Source of the DNA: Bacillota bacterium
GTDB taxonomy: Bacteria; Bacillota; UBA4882; UBA8346
Assembly (NCBI GenBank): GCA_023426245.1
Contig: JAFABB010000034.1
Location: 62,001-126,000 of the forward strand
DNA length: 64,000 bases
Direction of reading: 5' to 3'
Shown: piece after piece, positions 42,687 through 52,310 of the stretch
How positions within the stretch are numbered: the first letter of the stretch is position 1
Layout: each line of letters opens with the position of its first letter
Made by a program: the position numbers and the translations under genes
Notes under the pieces: model-generated
Told to the model about the DNA's origin: nothing
Database searches by the model: none
What the model saw: only the letters and a program-made list of their open reading frames with translations

Positions 42687-43046
42687 AAACACCCCTTTTG
42701 ATTAGTGTCTAATTCCGGTGACCAAATTCTTTGAATCCTGAAACAATAACCCCCTTAAAACAATAACCGGTTTCCTGCTTGTGAATCATCCTTCACTTTT
42801 GGTAAACCGGTTAGAATACTGCTAGACTTTTTCATCTATTATAGAGATTCGATTGAAAAACCAAAAGACCTGCTGGAAAAGAAGATGTAATTTAATTTTA
42901 ATCATTTTTCATTTAACCCCCTATGGGTGGTTGGTATTCCATCTCCCTTAATTGGATGTTTTCATTGAGTCAATCGTTGGTATAATTGAATTCATATTGA
43001 TTACCCATTCGTCATTATTTCAAGCAAAATCGAAAGGAACTGACCC

Positions 43047-43805
43047 ATGCCGAAAATTATTATAGCCGGTCCTCTGGAAAAACAGCTTCAGCCCTTTATG
43101 AAAGGATTCATTATTACCCTTCCATTAGGAATCAGTGTATTCATCTATGGAATCGTGTTTGGGGTTCTATCCCAAAAGGCGGGACTTTCTTTCTTCGCAA
43201 CCTTATGTATGTCTTGTTTCATATTCGCAGGCGCTTCCCAGATCACGGCGGTACAAATGATGAGCGGAGGCGGCAACCCTTTTACCGTCATCTTTACCGT
43301 GTTCATCATTAATTTACGTCATTTTTTGATGGCCGCTTCTCTGGCGCCTTCTCTCAAAAACGAGCCGATTCGATTCAAATTGGCCAGTGCTTACTTTTTA
43401 ACCGATGAAAGTTATGCGGTAACTTATTCTTATTTTCGGGATCATTCGCGCACCTCTGCTCCCTCCGCCTTATTTTTTTTGGGATGCGGCCTTAATATCT
43501 ATCTTTTTTGGTTTATTGCAACTTTATCCGGTTTCTTATTTGGAAACGTGTTGCCGGACCAAATTAAATATGTCCTCGATTTTGCCTTTGCGGCAACTTT
43601 TATTGGAATGCTCATCCCTTTAATCTGCGATTTTCCGACGATTGTATCAACAATTGTTTCGGCAGCCGTTTCAATTTGGGGTTATCTATCCCTGCCCGGC
43701 AAATGGTACATCATCATTGCGGTATTCACTGCCAGTTTTTCAGGATATCTTGCCGATTTAATTCAAAAATCCATACTTACCTCTACACGGAGGATTAGCG
43801 AATGA
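43047..43805 (+). CDS. azlC: AzlC-family branched-chain amino acid exporter, large subunit
   Basis: The 252-residue membrane protein has the AzlC features: GISVFIYGIVFGVLSQKAGLS (about 29-49), FAGASQITAVQMMSGG (about 70-85) and INLRHFLMAASLAP (about 97-110). AzlC with AzlD exports branched-chain amino acids or analogues. RBS AAAGGAAC. The stop overlaps the start of azlD (ATGA). Confidence 0.9.
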   Translation: MPKIIIAGPLEKQLQPFMKGFIITLPLGISVFIYGIVFGVLSQKAGLSFFATLCMSCFIFAGASQITAVQMMSGGGNPFTVIFTVFIINLRHFLMAASLAPSLKNEPIRFKLASAYFLTDESYAVTYSYFRDHSRTSAPSALFFLGCGLNIYLFWFIATLSGFLFGNVLPDQIKYVLDFAFAATFIGMLIPLICDFPTIVSTIVSAAVSIWGYLSLPGKWYIIIAVFTASFSGYLADLIQKSILTSTRRISE

Positions 43806-44125
43806 ATTCTTTTACTGTAATCTTGATAATCATGGGGGGAGCCCTTGCAACCTATTGTACCCGTTTTCCCTTCCTACTCTATTCCGGGTCCAAACAAATT
43901 CCGCCATGGCTGGAGAAATATATGAGTTTCATTGCTCCGGCAGTACTGACCGCCTTGATTGTCCCCATGATCTTTGTCAGACAAGACAAGATCGATTTTA
44001 CAATCACCAATGATTACTTATGGGCGGCAATCACCTCGGGCTTTACAGCTTACTTTTCTAAAAATACCTTTGCAACCGTTATTACAGGTATTTTAACGGT
44101 TAGTTTGTTCGTATACCTGAGTTGA
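43802..44125 (+). CDS. azlD: AzlD-family subunit
   Basis: The 107-residue protein has about four transmembrane helices, with GALATYCTRFPFLL near the start and AAITSGFTAYFSKNTFATVITG at the end, typical of AzlD. It overlaps azlC by four bases, so the two are translationally coupled. Confidence 0.88.
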   Translation: MNSFTVILIIMGGALATYCTRFPFLLYSGSKQIPPWLEKYMSFIAPAVLTALIVPMIFVRQDKIDFTITNDYLWAAITSGFTAYFSKNTFATVITGILTVSLFVYLS

Positions 44126-44268
44126 ATCCAAACAGTTCCGTGTCGAGCCAAGTAAAAAGAGGGTCAAATATTTTTGTTAAAAGCAGGGTTAATAATATCG
44201 GTAAAGAATTCATATATTTAAACTTATATCAAAGAAACTTTATATGATATTAAAGTGAGGTGTCTGAT

Positions 44269-44841
44269 ATGAAATCAGCTCTATTAGTCATTGACGTTCA
44301 AAACGATTTTTGCCCCGGCGGGGCTTTGGCAGTGCAAGAAGGCGACAAGATAATACCCATTATCAATGAATTGATACCTCAATTTGAAATTATTGTCTAC
44401 AGCCGGGATTGGCATCCCCTAAACCATATCAGCTTCGGCAATCCCCCAAAGTTTACCGATAAATCCTGGCCGGTCCATTGTGTCGCCAATACCCGGGGTG
44501 CTGATTTTCACCCTGAATTGTCATTCACTCTTAACGCTCTGATTATTGAAAAAGGGACAGCGGTTGATGAAGAGGCTTATAGTGCTTTTCAGGGGACACC
44601 GCTCGCCCAGAGTTTACATAAGCTTAACGTAGACACTGTTTTTGTCACCGGTCTGGCAACTGATTATTGCGTCAAATTTACCGCCCTGGATGCCTTAAAG
44701 GAAAAACTAAAAGTATACCTGGTTCAAGATGCCTGCAAAGGAGTTGACAATCCTTCCGGGACGGTGAAAAAAGCCCTTGACGAGATGCAGGAAGCAGGTG
44801 TACAAATTATTAACGCTAATGAGGTGGAAAACATCTTATGA
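44269..44841 (+). CDS. pncA: Nicotinamidase
   Basis: The 190-residue isochorismatase-fold protein has the catalytic Asp in LLVIDVQNDFCPGGAL, metal ligands in SRDWHPLNHISFG, the catalytic Lys region (TDKSWPVHC...IIEKG) and the nucleophile Cys in TDYCVKFTALDA. It deamidates nicotinamide to nicotinate. ATG 44269 has GTGAGGTG six bases upstream. It overlaps the next gene (pncB) by four bases, and that enzyme uses its product, which makes the call secure. Confidence 0.93.
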   Translation: MKSALLVIDVQNDFCPGGALAVQEGDKIIPIINELIPQFEIIVYSRDWHPLNHISFGNPPKFTDKSWPVHCVANTRGADFHPELSFTLNALIIEKGTAVDEEAYSAFQGTPLAQSLHKLNVDTVFVTGLATDYCVKFTALDALKEKLKVYLVQDACKGVDNPSGTVKKALDEMQEAGVQIINANEVENIL

Positions 44842-46328
44842 ATAAGGATACTGCCGTTGATTGGTCCAAACGCGAAGACTCCGCTCTGCTCACCGATTTA
44901 TATGAGCTGACAATGTTTTATGGATTCTGGAAATATCACAAACATGAACAGCGGGCCTGCTTTGAATACTTCTTTCGCTTGTTGCCTCCCCATAACGGAT
45001 TTGCTCTATCTGCCGGCTTAGAACAAGTTTTGGAATTCCTCAGAAACTTTAAATTTAATTCCAGCGATTTGGACTACCTGGGGCAACAAGGTTTTGAACG
45101 GGGGTTTTTAGACTACCTTCAAAACCTGAACTTGGATATTGATTTATGGGCTGTACCGGAAGGGACCGTTGTTTTTCCCCATGAACCAATCCTGCGGATT
45201 GAAGGTCCCTTAGGGGTTCTACAACTTCTGGAAACCTTTCTTTTAAATGCCCTCAATTATCCTACTTTGGTGGCAACCAAAGCAGCCAGAGTCTGTTATG
45301 CCGCGCATGGCGACCCGGTCATGGAATTCGGCTTACGCCGCGCTCAAGGTCCTGACGGAGGAATATCAGGGGCTAGAGCTGCTGTAATTGGCGGTTGCAT
45401 AGGAACTTCCAATACTTTGGCCGGAAAACTATATGATATCCCAACACTTGGAACCCATGCCCATAGTTGGGTCATGAGCTTTGATAGTGAATATGATGCC
45501 TTTCGTGCCTATGCCACTGCATTTCCCAATAATAACACATTATTGGTTGATACCTATGATCCGTTGCAAAGCGGTATACCCAACGCTGTAAAAGTATTCA
45601 AAGAGCTCCGGGAGCAAGGATTCTCCTGCAGAGGTGCTGTACGCCTGGATTCCGGAGATTTGGCAAAATTATCCAAGGAAGCTTACCGGCTTTTTCAGGA
45701 GGAGGGTTTTGATAATCCCCTCATCGTTGCATCCAATGAACTGGATGAGGATTTGATCGCCGAGCTGAAAAGGCAGGGCGCAAAAATCAATTCCTGGGGG
45801 GTCGGGACCCACTTAATTACCTCCAGTAATTGCGCTTCCCTGGGCGGCGTTTACAAATTAGTGGCAATTGAAGGAGAACGGGGATGGGAACCCAAGATTA
45901 AAATTTCGGCCAATAGTGCAAAAATAACCGACCCGGGCCGAAAAAAAATTATTCGTTATTACAATGCCGAAGACCGTCCGTTAGCCGATGTGCTTTATCT
46001 GGAGGGTGAACCCATCCAACAAAACCGGATTATTACCCATGATCGGGATAACCTGATTAAAGAGATCGTTTTTAAAGCCGACCACTACCGCGAACTGAAT
46101 GAGAAACAAGTCGTTCAAGGCAAAGTAACGGCCTCACAGATTTCTGTAAAAGAAATCCGGAGCAGGGCTCAAAATAACCTCGCCGAATTTCCGGATGAAT
46201 ATCGTCGTTTACGGTATCCTCAAACCTATGATGTGTTGTTATCTCCTGAAACAGCGCGTGTTAAACAAACTCTGTTGGAAGCGGCCAATTTCTACCGGAC
46301 CGAGACCGCAGCCGGAAAAGAGTCATAG
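44838..46328 (+). CDS. pncB: Nicotinate phosphoribosyltransferase
   Basis: The 496-residue protein has the N-terminal LLTDLYELTMFYGFW, the central FGLRRAQGPDGG and the active-site His region THAHSWVMSF, plus VRLDSGDLAKLS. It makes nicotinate mononucleotide from nicotinate and PRPP, the first step in NAD salvage. Length matches the longer Gram-positive PncB form. With pncA it forms a two-gene operon turning nicotinamide into NaMN. A strong terminator follows. Confidence 0.93.
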   Translation: MNKDTAVDWSKREDSALLTDLYELTMFYGFWKYHKHEQRACFEYFFRLLPPHNGFALSAGLEQVLEFLRNFKFNSSDLDYLGQQGFERGFLDYLQNLNLDIDLWAVPEGTVVFPHEPILRIEGPLGVLQLLETFLLNALNYPTLVATKAARVCYAAHGDPVMEFGLRRAQGPDGGISGARAAVIGGCIGTSNTLAGKLYDIPTLGTHAHSWVMSFDSEYDAFRAYATAFPNNNTLLVDTYDPLQSGIPNAVKVFKELREQGFSCRGAVRLDSGDLAKLSKEAYRLFQEEGFDNPLIVASNELDEDLIAELKRQGAKINSWGVGTHLITSSNCASLGGVYKLVAIEGERGWEPKIKISANSAKITDPGRKKIIRYYNAEDRPLADVLYLEGEPIQQNRIITHDRDNLIKEIVFKADHYRELNEKQVVQGKVTASQISVKEIRSRAQNNLAEFPDEYRRLRYPQTYDVLLSPETARVKQTLLEAANFYRTETAAGKES

Positions 46329-46360
46329 TTTAAACTGTAAATCAAAATATCTTTTCACTA

Positions 46361-46402
46361 TGGCTCCGTGGCCATACATCTAAATTATGGGCCACAGAGC
46401 CA
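46361..46402. terminator. Terminator between pncB and the HAD gene
   Basis: TGGCTCCGTGGCC (46361-46373) pairs with GGCCACAGAGCCA (46390-46402), 13 bp with one mismatch. It lies 33 bases after pncB and just before the end of the convergent HAD gene, so it can serve both. Confidence 0.75.
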
Positions 46403-46417
46403 CACAGATAAAATATT

Positions 46418-47071
46418 TTATTCTTTCAAAAGTCTCAACAATTCCGGCGGTTCGTGAATCAATGTCTTGGCGCCGGAAGCAAGCAATTCTTCAGCAGTCC
46501 GGAAACCCCACAATACTCCAACCGGGTACATTCCTGCCGCTGTTGCAGTCTTCATATCCGTATCGGTATCTCCTAAATAAAGAAACTTTTCGGGTTCGAT
46601 CTGGAGTGTTGAAGCGATCTCCAACGCTACGGAAGGATCCGGTTTTTTAGGCACTCCCTCTCTGGCTCCAATAACCGGCTGAAAATGCCAATCGGGCAGT
46701 AATTCCTTAATAATGAGTTTCGTCAACGGGTCCGGCTTATTGGATAATACAGCGAATTGAATTTTTTGTTGTGCCAAACCGGTCAATAATTCTGGTATCC
46801 CTGGATAAGCATGGGTTTTATCGCCCCAATGCTTACCGTATTCTTCCCTCATTACAATACCGCATTTCTTAATTTCCTCCAGGGAAGAATTAGAGGGCAA
46901 CGCTCTGGCGGCTAACATCTCCATTCCGTCCCCTACAAAAAATCGGTACTTATCTACCTGATGCGTAGCGTATCCCAACCGGGACAAAACCCGATTCATG
47001 GAGTCCGCCAAATCTTCAAGAGTATTAAGCAATGTACCGTCCAAGTCGAAGAGTACGGCTTGATATTTCAT
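46418..47071 (-). CDS. HAD-family hydrolase, phosphoglycolate phosphatase-like
   Basis: The 217-residue HAD protein has motif I FDLDGTLLNT (nucleophile Asp), motif II VLSNKP, motif III Lys (GVPKKPDP) and motif IV GDTDTDMKTA. The helical cap is of the Gph/PpaX kind. Likely substrate is phosphoglycolate or another small phosphomonoester; pyrophosphatase PpaX cannot be excluded. Short ATG start close to the window's convergent terminator; stands alone. Confidence 0.88.
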   Translation of the reverse strand: MKYQAVLFDLDGTLLNTLEDLADSMNRVLSRLGYATHQVDKYRFFVGDGMEMLAARALPSNSSLEEIKKCGIVMREEYGKHWGDKTHAYPGIPELLTGLAQQKIQFAVLSNKPDPLTKLIIKELLPDWHFQPVIGAREGVPKKPDPSVALEIASTLQIEPEKFLYLGDTDTDMKTATAAGMYPVGVLWGFRTAEELLASGAKTLIHEPPELLRLLKE

Positions 47072-47198
47072 CTAACCACCCCGATTTTATCAGCTACCAC
47101 GCTATACCCATTCAACATCTTTATCCGAAACAGATGGCGTAGTTTTTTAATGGTTAAGAAATTCGCCACCCAGCTCTTTCTTCCTGTTTAAGATCAAA

Positions 47199-48359
47199 CT
47201 ATTCGATCGATAACTCTACCGTAGCGTTACTCGATTCAAAGTGATACCGCATATCTCCCCAAATTTGGGTCAAAACTTCAGGAGAAACCCAGAATCCGCC
47301 GTTCCTGGCTTCTCCTCCTATCATAATACCTTCACATATAAATGCTCCGGAAACATTATCCCAGGAAAATCCAGCCCCCAGCGCGGAGGCCACCGCTTTT
47401 AAATCAATCTGGACCCCTTTCTCTTTTCCCCAGCATGCTGATTTACTTAATTCAACCCCATTGAGCAAAACTTTAGGCCGAATAATCCGTAGGGTATTCG
47501 CTTCACCGTCCCAAATATACCGCGGACTTTCCCTCGTCCTGCGATTTAAATCCAACTTACGGTAACCCATAAAAGAATCATTGTCGGGTTTTCCCATATC
47601 GGCCTTCTGGGATAAAATCGATAAAGTTTCCATGGATTTTTGGGAAATATAGACATTTTGCCGCCAATAGAAACCATCAATATCGATAGTTTCCCCGCTA
47701 AATTTGATAACTCTCGGAACTTCAACTTTTAAAGGCCTTTTAGCCTGCAAAAGTTCTGATAGGGCCTTCCAATGGGGTTCGTAAATCCATCCCAATTCAC
47801 GCAAGACTCTACTGCTTTCCGTCTCTAGATTATTCCATTTATAGATGTCGGGAAAAGCCTCAAGCCAAGCTGTATTCTTTTGATCAACGGATGCATGAAC
47901 GATCTCATAAACAATCTGAACCGGGGTTCCTATCGGGACTATCTCAAAAAGTTTTTTAATATCATTATTGGGGAGGCGAAAACATCCTAATGACGCTGGG
48001 GTACCAATCGACCACGAGGCTGAATTACCATGAATTCCATAACCTTCGACATTTAGTCCCATCCAATATCTTCCAAGGGGGTTGTTCCGGCCGGGTGGAA
48101 CCGGTGATCTCCCATCCGATGGATACCAGGTTGGGTCGAGCACTTTATTGATGATCCAAAAATCTCCCAATGGTGAAGGAGTATCTTGCTTTCCGACAGC
48201 TACATCAAATTTCTGATACAAAACCTCACCACGGTATAAATACAGTTTGAATTCCGGAAGATTAATCCGTATCAGCCAAGGATTCTCTCCACGACAAGGA
48301 ATAACACTCCCTAGCAACAACAGTATAAAACTTGCGACCATTATTATAAGTTTCTTCAT
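47199..48359 (-). CDS. L,D-transpeptidase (YkuD) with C-terminal wall-associated domains
   Basis: The 386-residue exported protein has a signal peptide (to about 24), a YkuD catalytic domain (about 30-155) with the active-site pattern YGIHGN...SLGCFRLPN (His and Cys), and a C-terminal part with two beta-rich repeats similar to copper-amine-oxidase-N-like modules (VLLNGVELS, FSWDNVSGAFIC). It should form or modify peptidoglycan cross-links outside the membrane. Transcribed alone. Confidence 0.85.
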   Translation of the reverse strand: MKKLIIMVASFILLLLGSVIPCRGENPWLIRINLPEFKLYLYRGEVLYQKFDVAVGKQDTPSPLGDFWIINKVLDPTWYPSDGRSPVPPGRNNPLGRYWMGLNVEGYGIHGNSASWSIGTPASLGCFRLPNNDIKKLFEIVPIGTPVQIVYEIVHASVDQKNTAWLEAFPDIYKWNNLETESSRVLRELGWIYEPHWKALSELLQAKRPLKVEVPRVIKFSGETIDIDGFYWRQNVYISQKSMETLSILSQKADMGKPDNDSFMGYRKLDLNRRTRESPRYIWDGEANTLRIIRPKVLLNGVELSKSACWGKEKGVQIDLKAVASALGAGFSWDNVSGAFICEGIMIGGEARNGGFWVSPEVLTQIWGDMRYHFESSNATVELSIE

Positions 48360-48521
48360 TTGTAAGCCCCCATAAGGATTATCCTAAGTAGGATTCCAAA
48401 AGGGATTTTTGAATATTCACCAGTTTATGTTTTACAGCCAAACTAAAAAACTCAAAAACTATTTTCCAGACAGGTGGATTAGCCAGAAACTACATTTTTC
48501 ATAATCGTGCGGATATTTTGA
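48360..48521. other. AT-rich gap after the transpeptidase start
   Basis: Nothing recognised apart from a 25-codon frame starting at 48427 without a ribosome binding site. The promoter of the transpeptidase gene should lie here on the minus strand. Confidence 0.3.
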
Positions 48522-48720
48522 GCATATGATGATTCAGTTGATGATAAGGAAATTATTGTAAAAAGTATATTTTTACCTAAAGATAAAACAAAATCAGGAA
48601 CCCTGCTTAAAAAATTTGAGAACTCAAAAAAAGTATTGATTCAGATGCCAAACGGGCCGATTAATTATAGGAGTCACTATAAAAAATTCCTATTAAAATT
48701 TTTGTTTAAATTTAGTAACT
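48522..48720 (+). pseudogene. AT-rich C-terminal gene relic
   Basis: The frame is open for 65 codons from a stop at 48519 to a stop at 48718 and reads like real protein (VDDKEIIVKSIFLPKDKTK, then VLIQMPNGPINYRSHYKKF). There is no start codon in frame near its beginning. The base composition is more AT-rich than the flanking genes. I do not recognise the family; a decayed, possibly acquired gene is the best reading. Confidence 0.3.
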
Positions 48721-48725
48721 AATGA

Positions 48726-48734
48726 TGGTATAAT
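48726..48734 (+). promoter_or_regulatory. Extended -10 promoter of the phospholipid genes
   Basis: TGGTATAAT: perfect -10 with TGn extension, 65 bases before the pssA start. The -35 region is weak (TTTAAA at 48705-48710). Confidence 0.5.
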
Positions 48735-48798
48735 TAGAATTTGAGAGTTAACGATTTTGTACGGCGAAGAAATAAATAAATTTTGGAAAAGGTGCTTC

Positions 48799-49335
48799 AT
48801 GCAAAAGACTATTAAAAAAATCAAATCTTCTCTTGCGGTCATTGTTAGCTTACTCAATGCAAGTCTTGGAATTTTGGCCATTTATTATGCTTATCTTCAA
48901 ATTTATAACATTGCCTGCATCCTGATGATAGCTGCTTTCTGTACCGATGGATTGGATGGATTTTGTGCCCGACGATTTCATTCCTCTTCCGATTTTGGCA
49001 GAGAAATCGATTCTCTTTGTGATTTAGTTTCTTTTGGTATAGCGCCTGGCTTTCTTATCGCGACTATTACCCCCAATGTTATTACATTAATGCTTTTTAT
49101 CTTGATCGTAGCTTCCGGTATTTTACGCCTGGCCAAATTTAATGTCACCAAATTTGATGGCTATTTTCGCGGAACTCCGATTACCTTGAATGGTTTATTG
49201 ATTCCGCTCAGTTTCTTTGTTTTTCCCAATCTTATGCCTTTCATTGCGGCGTTTTTAACGGTAACGATGAATGTGCCACTAAAGATTAAGAAATTATCCT
49301 TTAAGCGAAACAAACCCGTTCAAAACAACCTGTAA
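48799..49335 (+). CDS. pssA: CDP-diacylglycerol--serine O-phosphatidyltransferase
   Basis: The 178-residue membrane protein has the CDP-alcohol phosphotransferase motif DGLDGFCARRFHSSSDFGRE followed by IDSLCD (about 55-80), and the helices of a type II PssA. It joins CDP-diacylglycerol and serine to give phosphatidylserine. The ATG at 48799 with AAAGGTG nearby is preferred over an in-frame TTG at 48757. It precedes a phosphatidylserine decarboxylase gene by 39 bases, giving a two-step route to phosphatidylethanolamine. Confidence 0.9.
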   Translation: MQKTIKKIKSSLAVIVSLLNASLGILAIYYAYLQIYNIACILMIAAFCTDGLDGFCARRFHSSSDFGREIDSLCDLVSFGIAPGFLIATITPNVITLMLFILIVASGILRLAKFNVTKFDGYFRGTPITLNGLLIPLSFFVFPNLMPFIAAFLTVTMNVPLKIKKLSFKRNKPVQNNL

Positions 49336-49374
49336 CTTATTGGACAATTTTAAACATCCGAAGGAGTGGTAACG

Positions 49375-50004
49375 ATTAAAATCCGTTTTGCAAAAGAAGT
49401 TATACCTTATGCCGTTATATTGTTGATTCTGGTTATTGGAATCGGTTATTTCTTTCCTTATGTAGCATTAGTTCCATTGGCATTATTAATTTTTGTATTG
49501 TTTTTCTTTCGTAATCCGGTACGTAATGTTATTCATAATCCTCTCCACATATTGTCACCTGCGGATGGTCAGGTAATGGCAATCACCGAATACGAGGATC
49601 AGGAATTTTTTCATTCCCGGGTAAAAAAAGTCACCATCTTTCTTTCCGTGCTCAATGTTCATATCAACCGTAGTCCAATTTCAGGTAAAGTTGTGTATCT
49701 GAAATACACCGAAGGCAAATTCCTGCCGGCTTATAAAGAAGAAGCCGGACTTGTCAATGAGCGGAATACCATCGGCGTGGAAAGTGATCAATCGAAAATT
49801 CTAGTGCATCAAATTGCCGGGATTCTCGCCAGAAGAGTGGTTTGCCGAAGCAAAGTCGGTGATGTGCTGGATCAGGGAGAAATCTTTGGACTGATTAAAT
49901 TTGGGTCTTGCACGGAAATTGTTTTCCCCAGTACTGTCCAGGTGAATGTGAAAAAAAATGACAAAGTCAAAGCCGGTATTACCGTAATAGGCACTTTTCA
50001 ATAA
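49375..50004 (+). CDS. psd: Phosphatidylserine decarboxylase, short form
   Basis: The protein of about 209 residues has two N-terminal membrane segments, SPADGQVMAI, VLNVHINRSPISGKV and the self-cleavage region GLIKFGSCTEIVFP near the C-terminus. In short-form (archaeal-type) Psd the chain is cut between Gly and Ser of FGS to form the pyruvoyl group. There is no standard start in a good position: AAGGAG at 49361-49366 overlaps an in-frame GTG (49366) but is spaced 8 bases from ATT at 49375, which I take as the probable start. Confidence 0.85.
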   Translation: MKIRFAKEVIPYAVILLILVIGIGYFFPYVALVPLALLIFVLFFFRNPVRNVIHNPLHILSPADGQVMAITEYEDQEFFHSRVKKVTIFLSVLNVHINRSPISGKVVYLKYTEGKFLPAYKEEAGLVNERNTIGVESDQSKILVHQIAGILARRVVCRSKVGDVLDQGEIFGLIKFGSCTEIVFPSTVQVNVKKNDKVKAGITVIGTFQ

Positions 50005-50028
50005 GTGGCCCGTTTATGACAAAAAATG

Positions 50029-50059
50029 GCCGCCCCGCTTTTGCTGAACACGGAGCGGC
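50029..50059. terminator. Terminator between psd and the CPBP gene
   Basis: GCCGCCCCG (50029-50037) pairs with CGGAGCGGC (50051-50059), one mismatch. A run of A on the left and TTATT on the right allow use from both directions. Confidence 0.6.
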
Positions 50060-50108
50060 ATTATTATGTCCGCAAGTAGGTTGAAAAATAAATTTTGGAC
50101 TATCCTGC

Positions 50109-51059
50109 TTAAACCGGGGATCTAGTTTTCATCATGACGAGTTCAATCACAGCAAAAGCAAAAAAGATTAATAATAAAAGCCAGGTAGTCCAATGACCTA
50201 AAACTGTCAGGAACATGCCTGGTTTGATAGACTTTTTCGGAATTTTTTCGTGATATCGCAAAACGAGAATCAAAATGATCATGCTGGAGATTATAAAAGC
50301 GGGAATTTGAATGACTATATCGCTATTACTTATCGCTTTCGGACTTCCAAAATCCGGTATCAGGCAAGCTAATAAAAACATTAATCCATTATTCAATAAA
50401 TGGGCAAGGCAGGCCACAATGATTGTATCAAATAAACAAACTAACCAACCGCAAATAATTCCTAATATGAACGGACCCCAGAAATTTTCAATACTAAGAT
50501 GTGCAATCCCAAACAAAAGCGCGCTTAAAAAGATCGCTTGACCATTTCCTAAAAATCTTCGGTAATTTTGGAGAATAAACCCTCTGAAAAGCATTTCTTC
50601 GGCGAAAGCCGGTAAAATGACAACAGCTAACAATGAAAATAAAAACTCCCAATCGCTTTGAGGTCTCGCAATCCCCGGCTCGATAATTTTTCCCCAGCTT
50701 TGAAGATAATAGCGAAATAATAAGTCAATAAAAGAGGCCACATAAATACCGCAAGTCACTATAATCAGTGTTACCCCAATATTGCTAAACCCCGGCACTC
50801 TTAATTTGAAAATTTCACGATAATCCATTTTCTGTAGTCCGGTCCAGCCGACGGTAAACAGCAGAATTCCAATTTCCAGAATTATACTTCCGAGGACTAT
50901 TTGCTTTGTAAAAATAAGACTGCATCCAATAATCAAAAGAAGGTTAAATAAGAGAAATAAATGAATCTTCAGGATTTGAAATGACTCTTGCCCGGGGTTG
51001 CCATCCCACAGCCGATTATCCTGAAACTTTCTTAATGTTTCAGGGTTCATGAGGATCAC
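50109..51059 (-). CDS. CPBP-family intramembrane protease (CAAX protease/bacteriocin-processing type)
   Basis: The 316-residue membrane protein has the CPBP motifs PAFAEEMLFRGFILQ (catalytic EExxxR, about 155-165), FGIAHLS (about 193) and a late HLLNN. Prokaryotic members include intramembrane glutamyl proteases; substrates are seldom known. It starts with GTG at 51059 (AGGAGAG just before), overlapping the end of the DNA polymerase IV gene by 20 bases; an ATG at 51050 has no ribosome binding site. Confidence 0.85.
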   Translation of the reverse strand: MILMNPETLRKFQDNRLWDGNPGQESFQILKIHLFLLFNLLLIIGCSLIFTKQIVLGSIILEIGILLFTVGWTGLQKMDYREIFKLRVPGFSNIGVTLIIVTCGIYVASFIDLLFRYYLQSWGKIIEPGIARPQSDWEFLFSLLAVVILPAFAEEMLFRGFILQNYRRFLGNGQAIFLSALLFGIAHLSIENFWGPFILGIICGWLVCLFDTIIVACLAHLLNNGLMFLLACLIPDFGSPKAISNSDIVIQIPAFIISSMIILILVLRYHEKIPKKSIKPGMFLTVLGHWTTWLLLLIFFAFAVIELVMMKTRSPV

Positions 51060-52251
51060 GTTTCTCTCCTACTCGAGTTTGGATTTGTAAGATTGTTCCC
51101 TTGGTAATAATCTTTTCACCAAAACGATCCTTCAATTGATCAAGTGCATGATGCAATTTTGACAAATCTTTTGGGGCGGTTTGAGGTTCTGAATCAAACA
51201 GGCCCAATTGCATCGAGCTTTTGTTTTCAAAGTCACTCACGCTCACACCGATCAGCCGGATCTTCATACCCGTGCGAGGTATCATTTGAAAAAGCTTTAA
51301 GGCTTCTTGATAGATCGTTTCTTCAAAGTCAGTCGGGTCTTCTAAGGTGATTCTTTTAGTAAGGGTTTTAAAATTGCAATCTCGAAGCTTTATGGTAATC
51401 ACTCTACCTTTAAGACTATTTTGCCGAAGTCTGCGGGCCACTTGGTCGCATAACCAGAGCAACACTCCGGCCAAAAAACTGTTATCCTCCGTATCGGCCT
51501 GAAAGGTAATTTCATGACCGACACTCTTTACCGGTTCACTTGGAGAAACCTGGCGCTCATCGCGACCGTATGCCAATTGAAAAAGCTGTAAGCCGATTTC
51601 TCCCAAACTATCTTCAAGCGCCTGAGGATTCAATTGGCGAAGCATTCCAATGGTTTTAATTCCCATTCCATACAATACTTCTGCAGTTTTGGGACCCACT
51701 CCCCAAAGTTTTTCAACGCTAAGATTTTCCAAAATATCATTGACATTTTCTGGAGTGATCACCACAAATCCATGGGGTTTTCGCAGATCGGAGGCCAGTT
51801 TTGCCAGAAATTTATTGGGAGCAATTCCTACAGAAGCCGAAAGACCGGTTTGATTTTGAATTTCCTTGACAATCTGTTTTCCAATGGACTCTGCAGGTCC
51901 AAACATTTTTTGGGATGCGGTTAAATCCAAAAAAGCCTCATCCAGCGAAAGCGGTTCAATAAGCGGGGTATATGCCGATAATAGCTGCATGATGCTACGG
52001 GATACCTCGGCATAACGACTACCCCGAACCGGCAGAAAAATTCCTTGCGGGCAAAGACGGTGGGCTTCCTTAATCGGTTGGGCTGAATGGACTCCATATT
52101 TCCTCGCCTCATAAGAACAAGTAGAAACAACGCCTCGCCCCCGTGGATCAGCGCCGACTATAACCGGCTTCCCTTGAAAGCTTGGGTTATCATGTTGCTC
52201 AACGGCAGCAAAAAAAGCGTCCATATCAACATGTAAAATTTTACGTTCCAA
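51040..52251 (-). CDS. dinB: DNA polymerase IV (Y-family translesion polymerase)
   Basis: The 403-residue enzyme has HVDMDAFFAAVEQ (catalytic Asp), SLDEAFLDLT (catalytic Asp-Glu), GIAPNKFLAKLASDL and a helix-hairpin-helix (VGPKTAEVLYGMGIKTIG). Near the C-terminus QLGLFD matches the sliding-clamp-binding motif. I use TTG 52251, which has AGAGGG four bases before it, because residues before it do not belong to the fold. A full copy of the dispersed repeat lies just upstream (52311-52423). No LexA box is obvious. Confidence 0.92.
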   Translation of the reverse strand: MERKILHVDMDAFFAAVEQHDNPSFQGKPVIVGADPRGRGVVSTCSYEARKYGVHSAQPIKEAHRLCPQGIFLPVRGSRYAEVSRSIMQLLSAYTPLIEPLSLDEAFLDLTASQKMFGPAESIGKQIVKEIQNQTGLSASVGIAPNKFLAKLASDLRKPHGFVVITPENVNDILENLSVEKLWGVGPKTAEVLYGMGIKTIGMLRQLNPQALEDSLGEIGLQLFQLAYGRDERQVSPSEPVKSVGHEITFQADTEDNSFLAGVLLWLCDQVARRLRQNSLKGRVITIKLRDCNFKTLTKRITLEDPTDFEETIYQEALKLFQMIPRTGMKIRLIGVSVSDFENKSSMQLGLFDSEPQTAPKDLSKLHHALDQLKDRFGEKIITKGTILQIQTRVGEKRDPHEP

Positions 52252-52310
52252 AAGGCCCTCTTTTCCCTTTCCGGTGTCATTTTCATTATATATCAAGCAT
52301 CGAATCAAAA

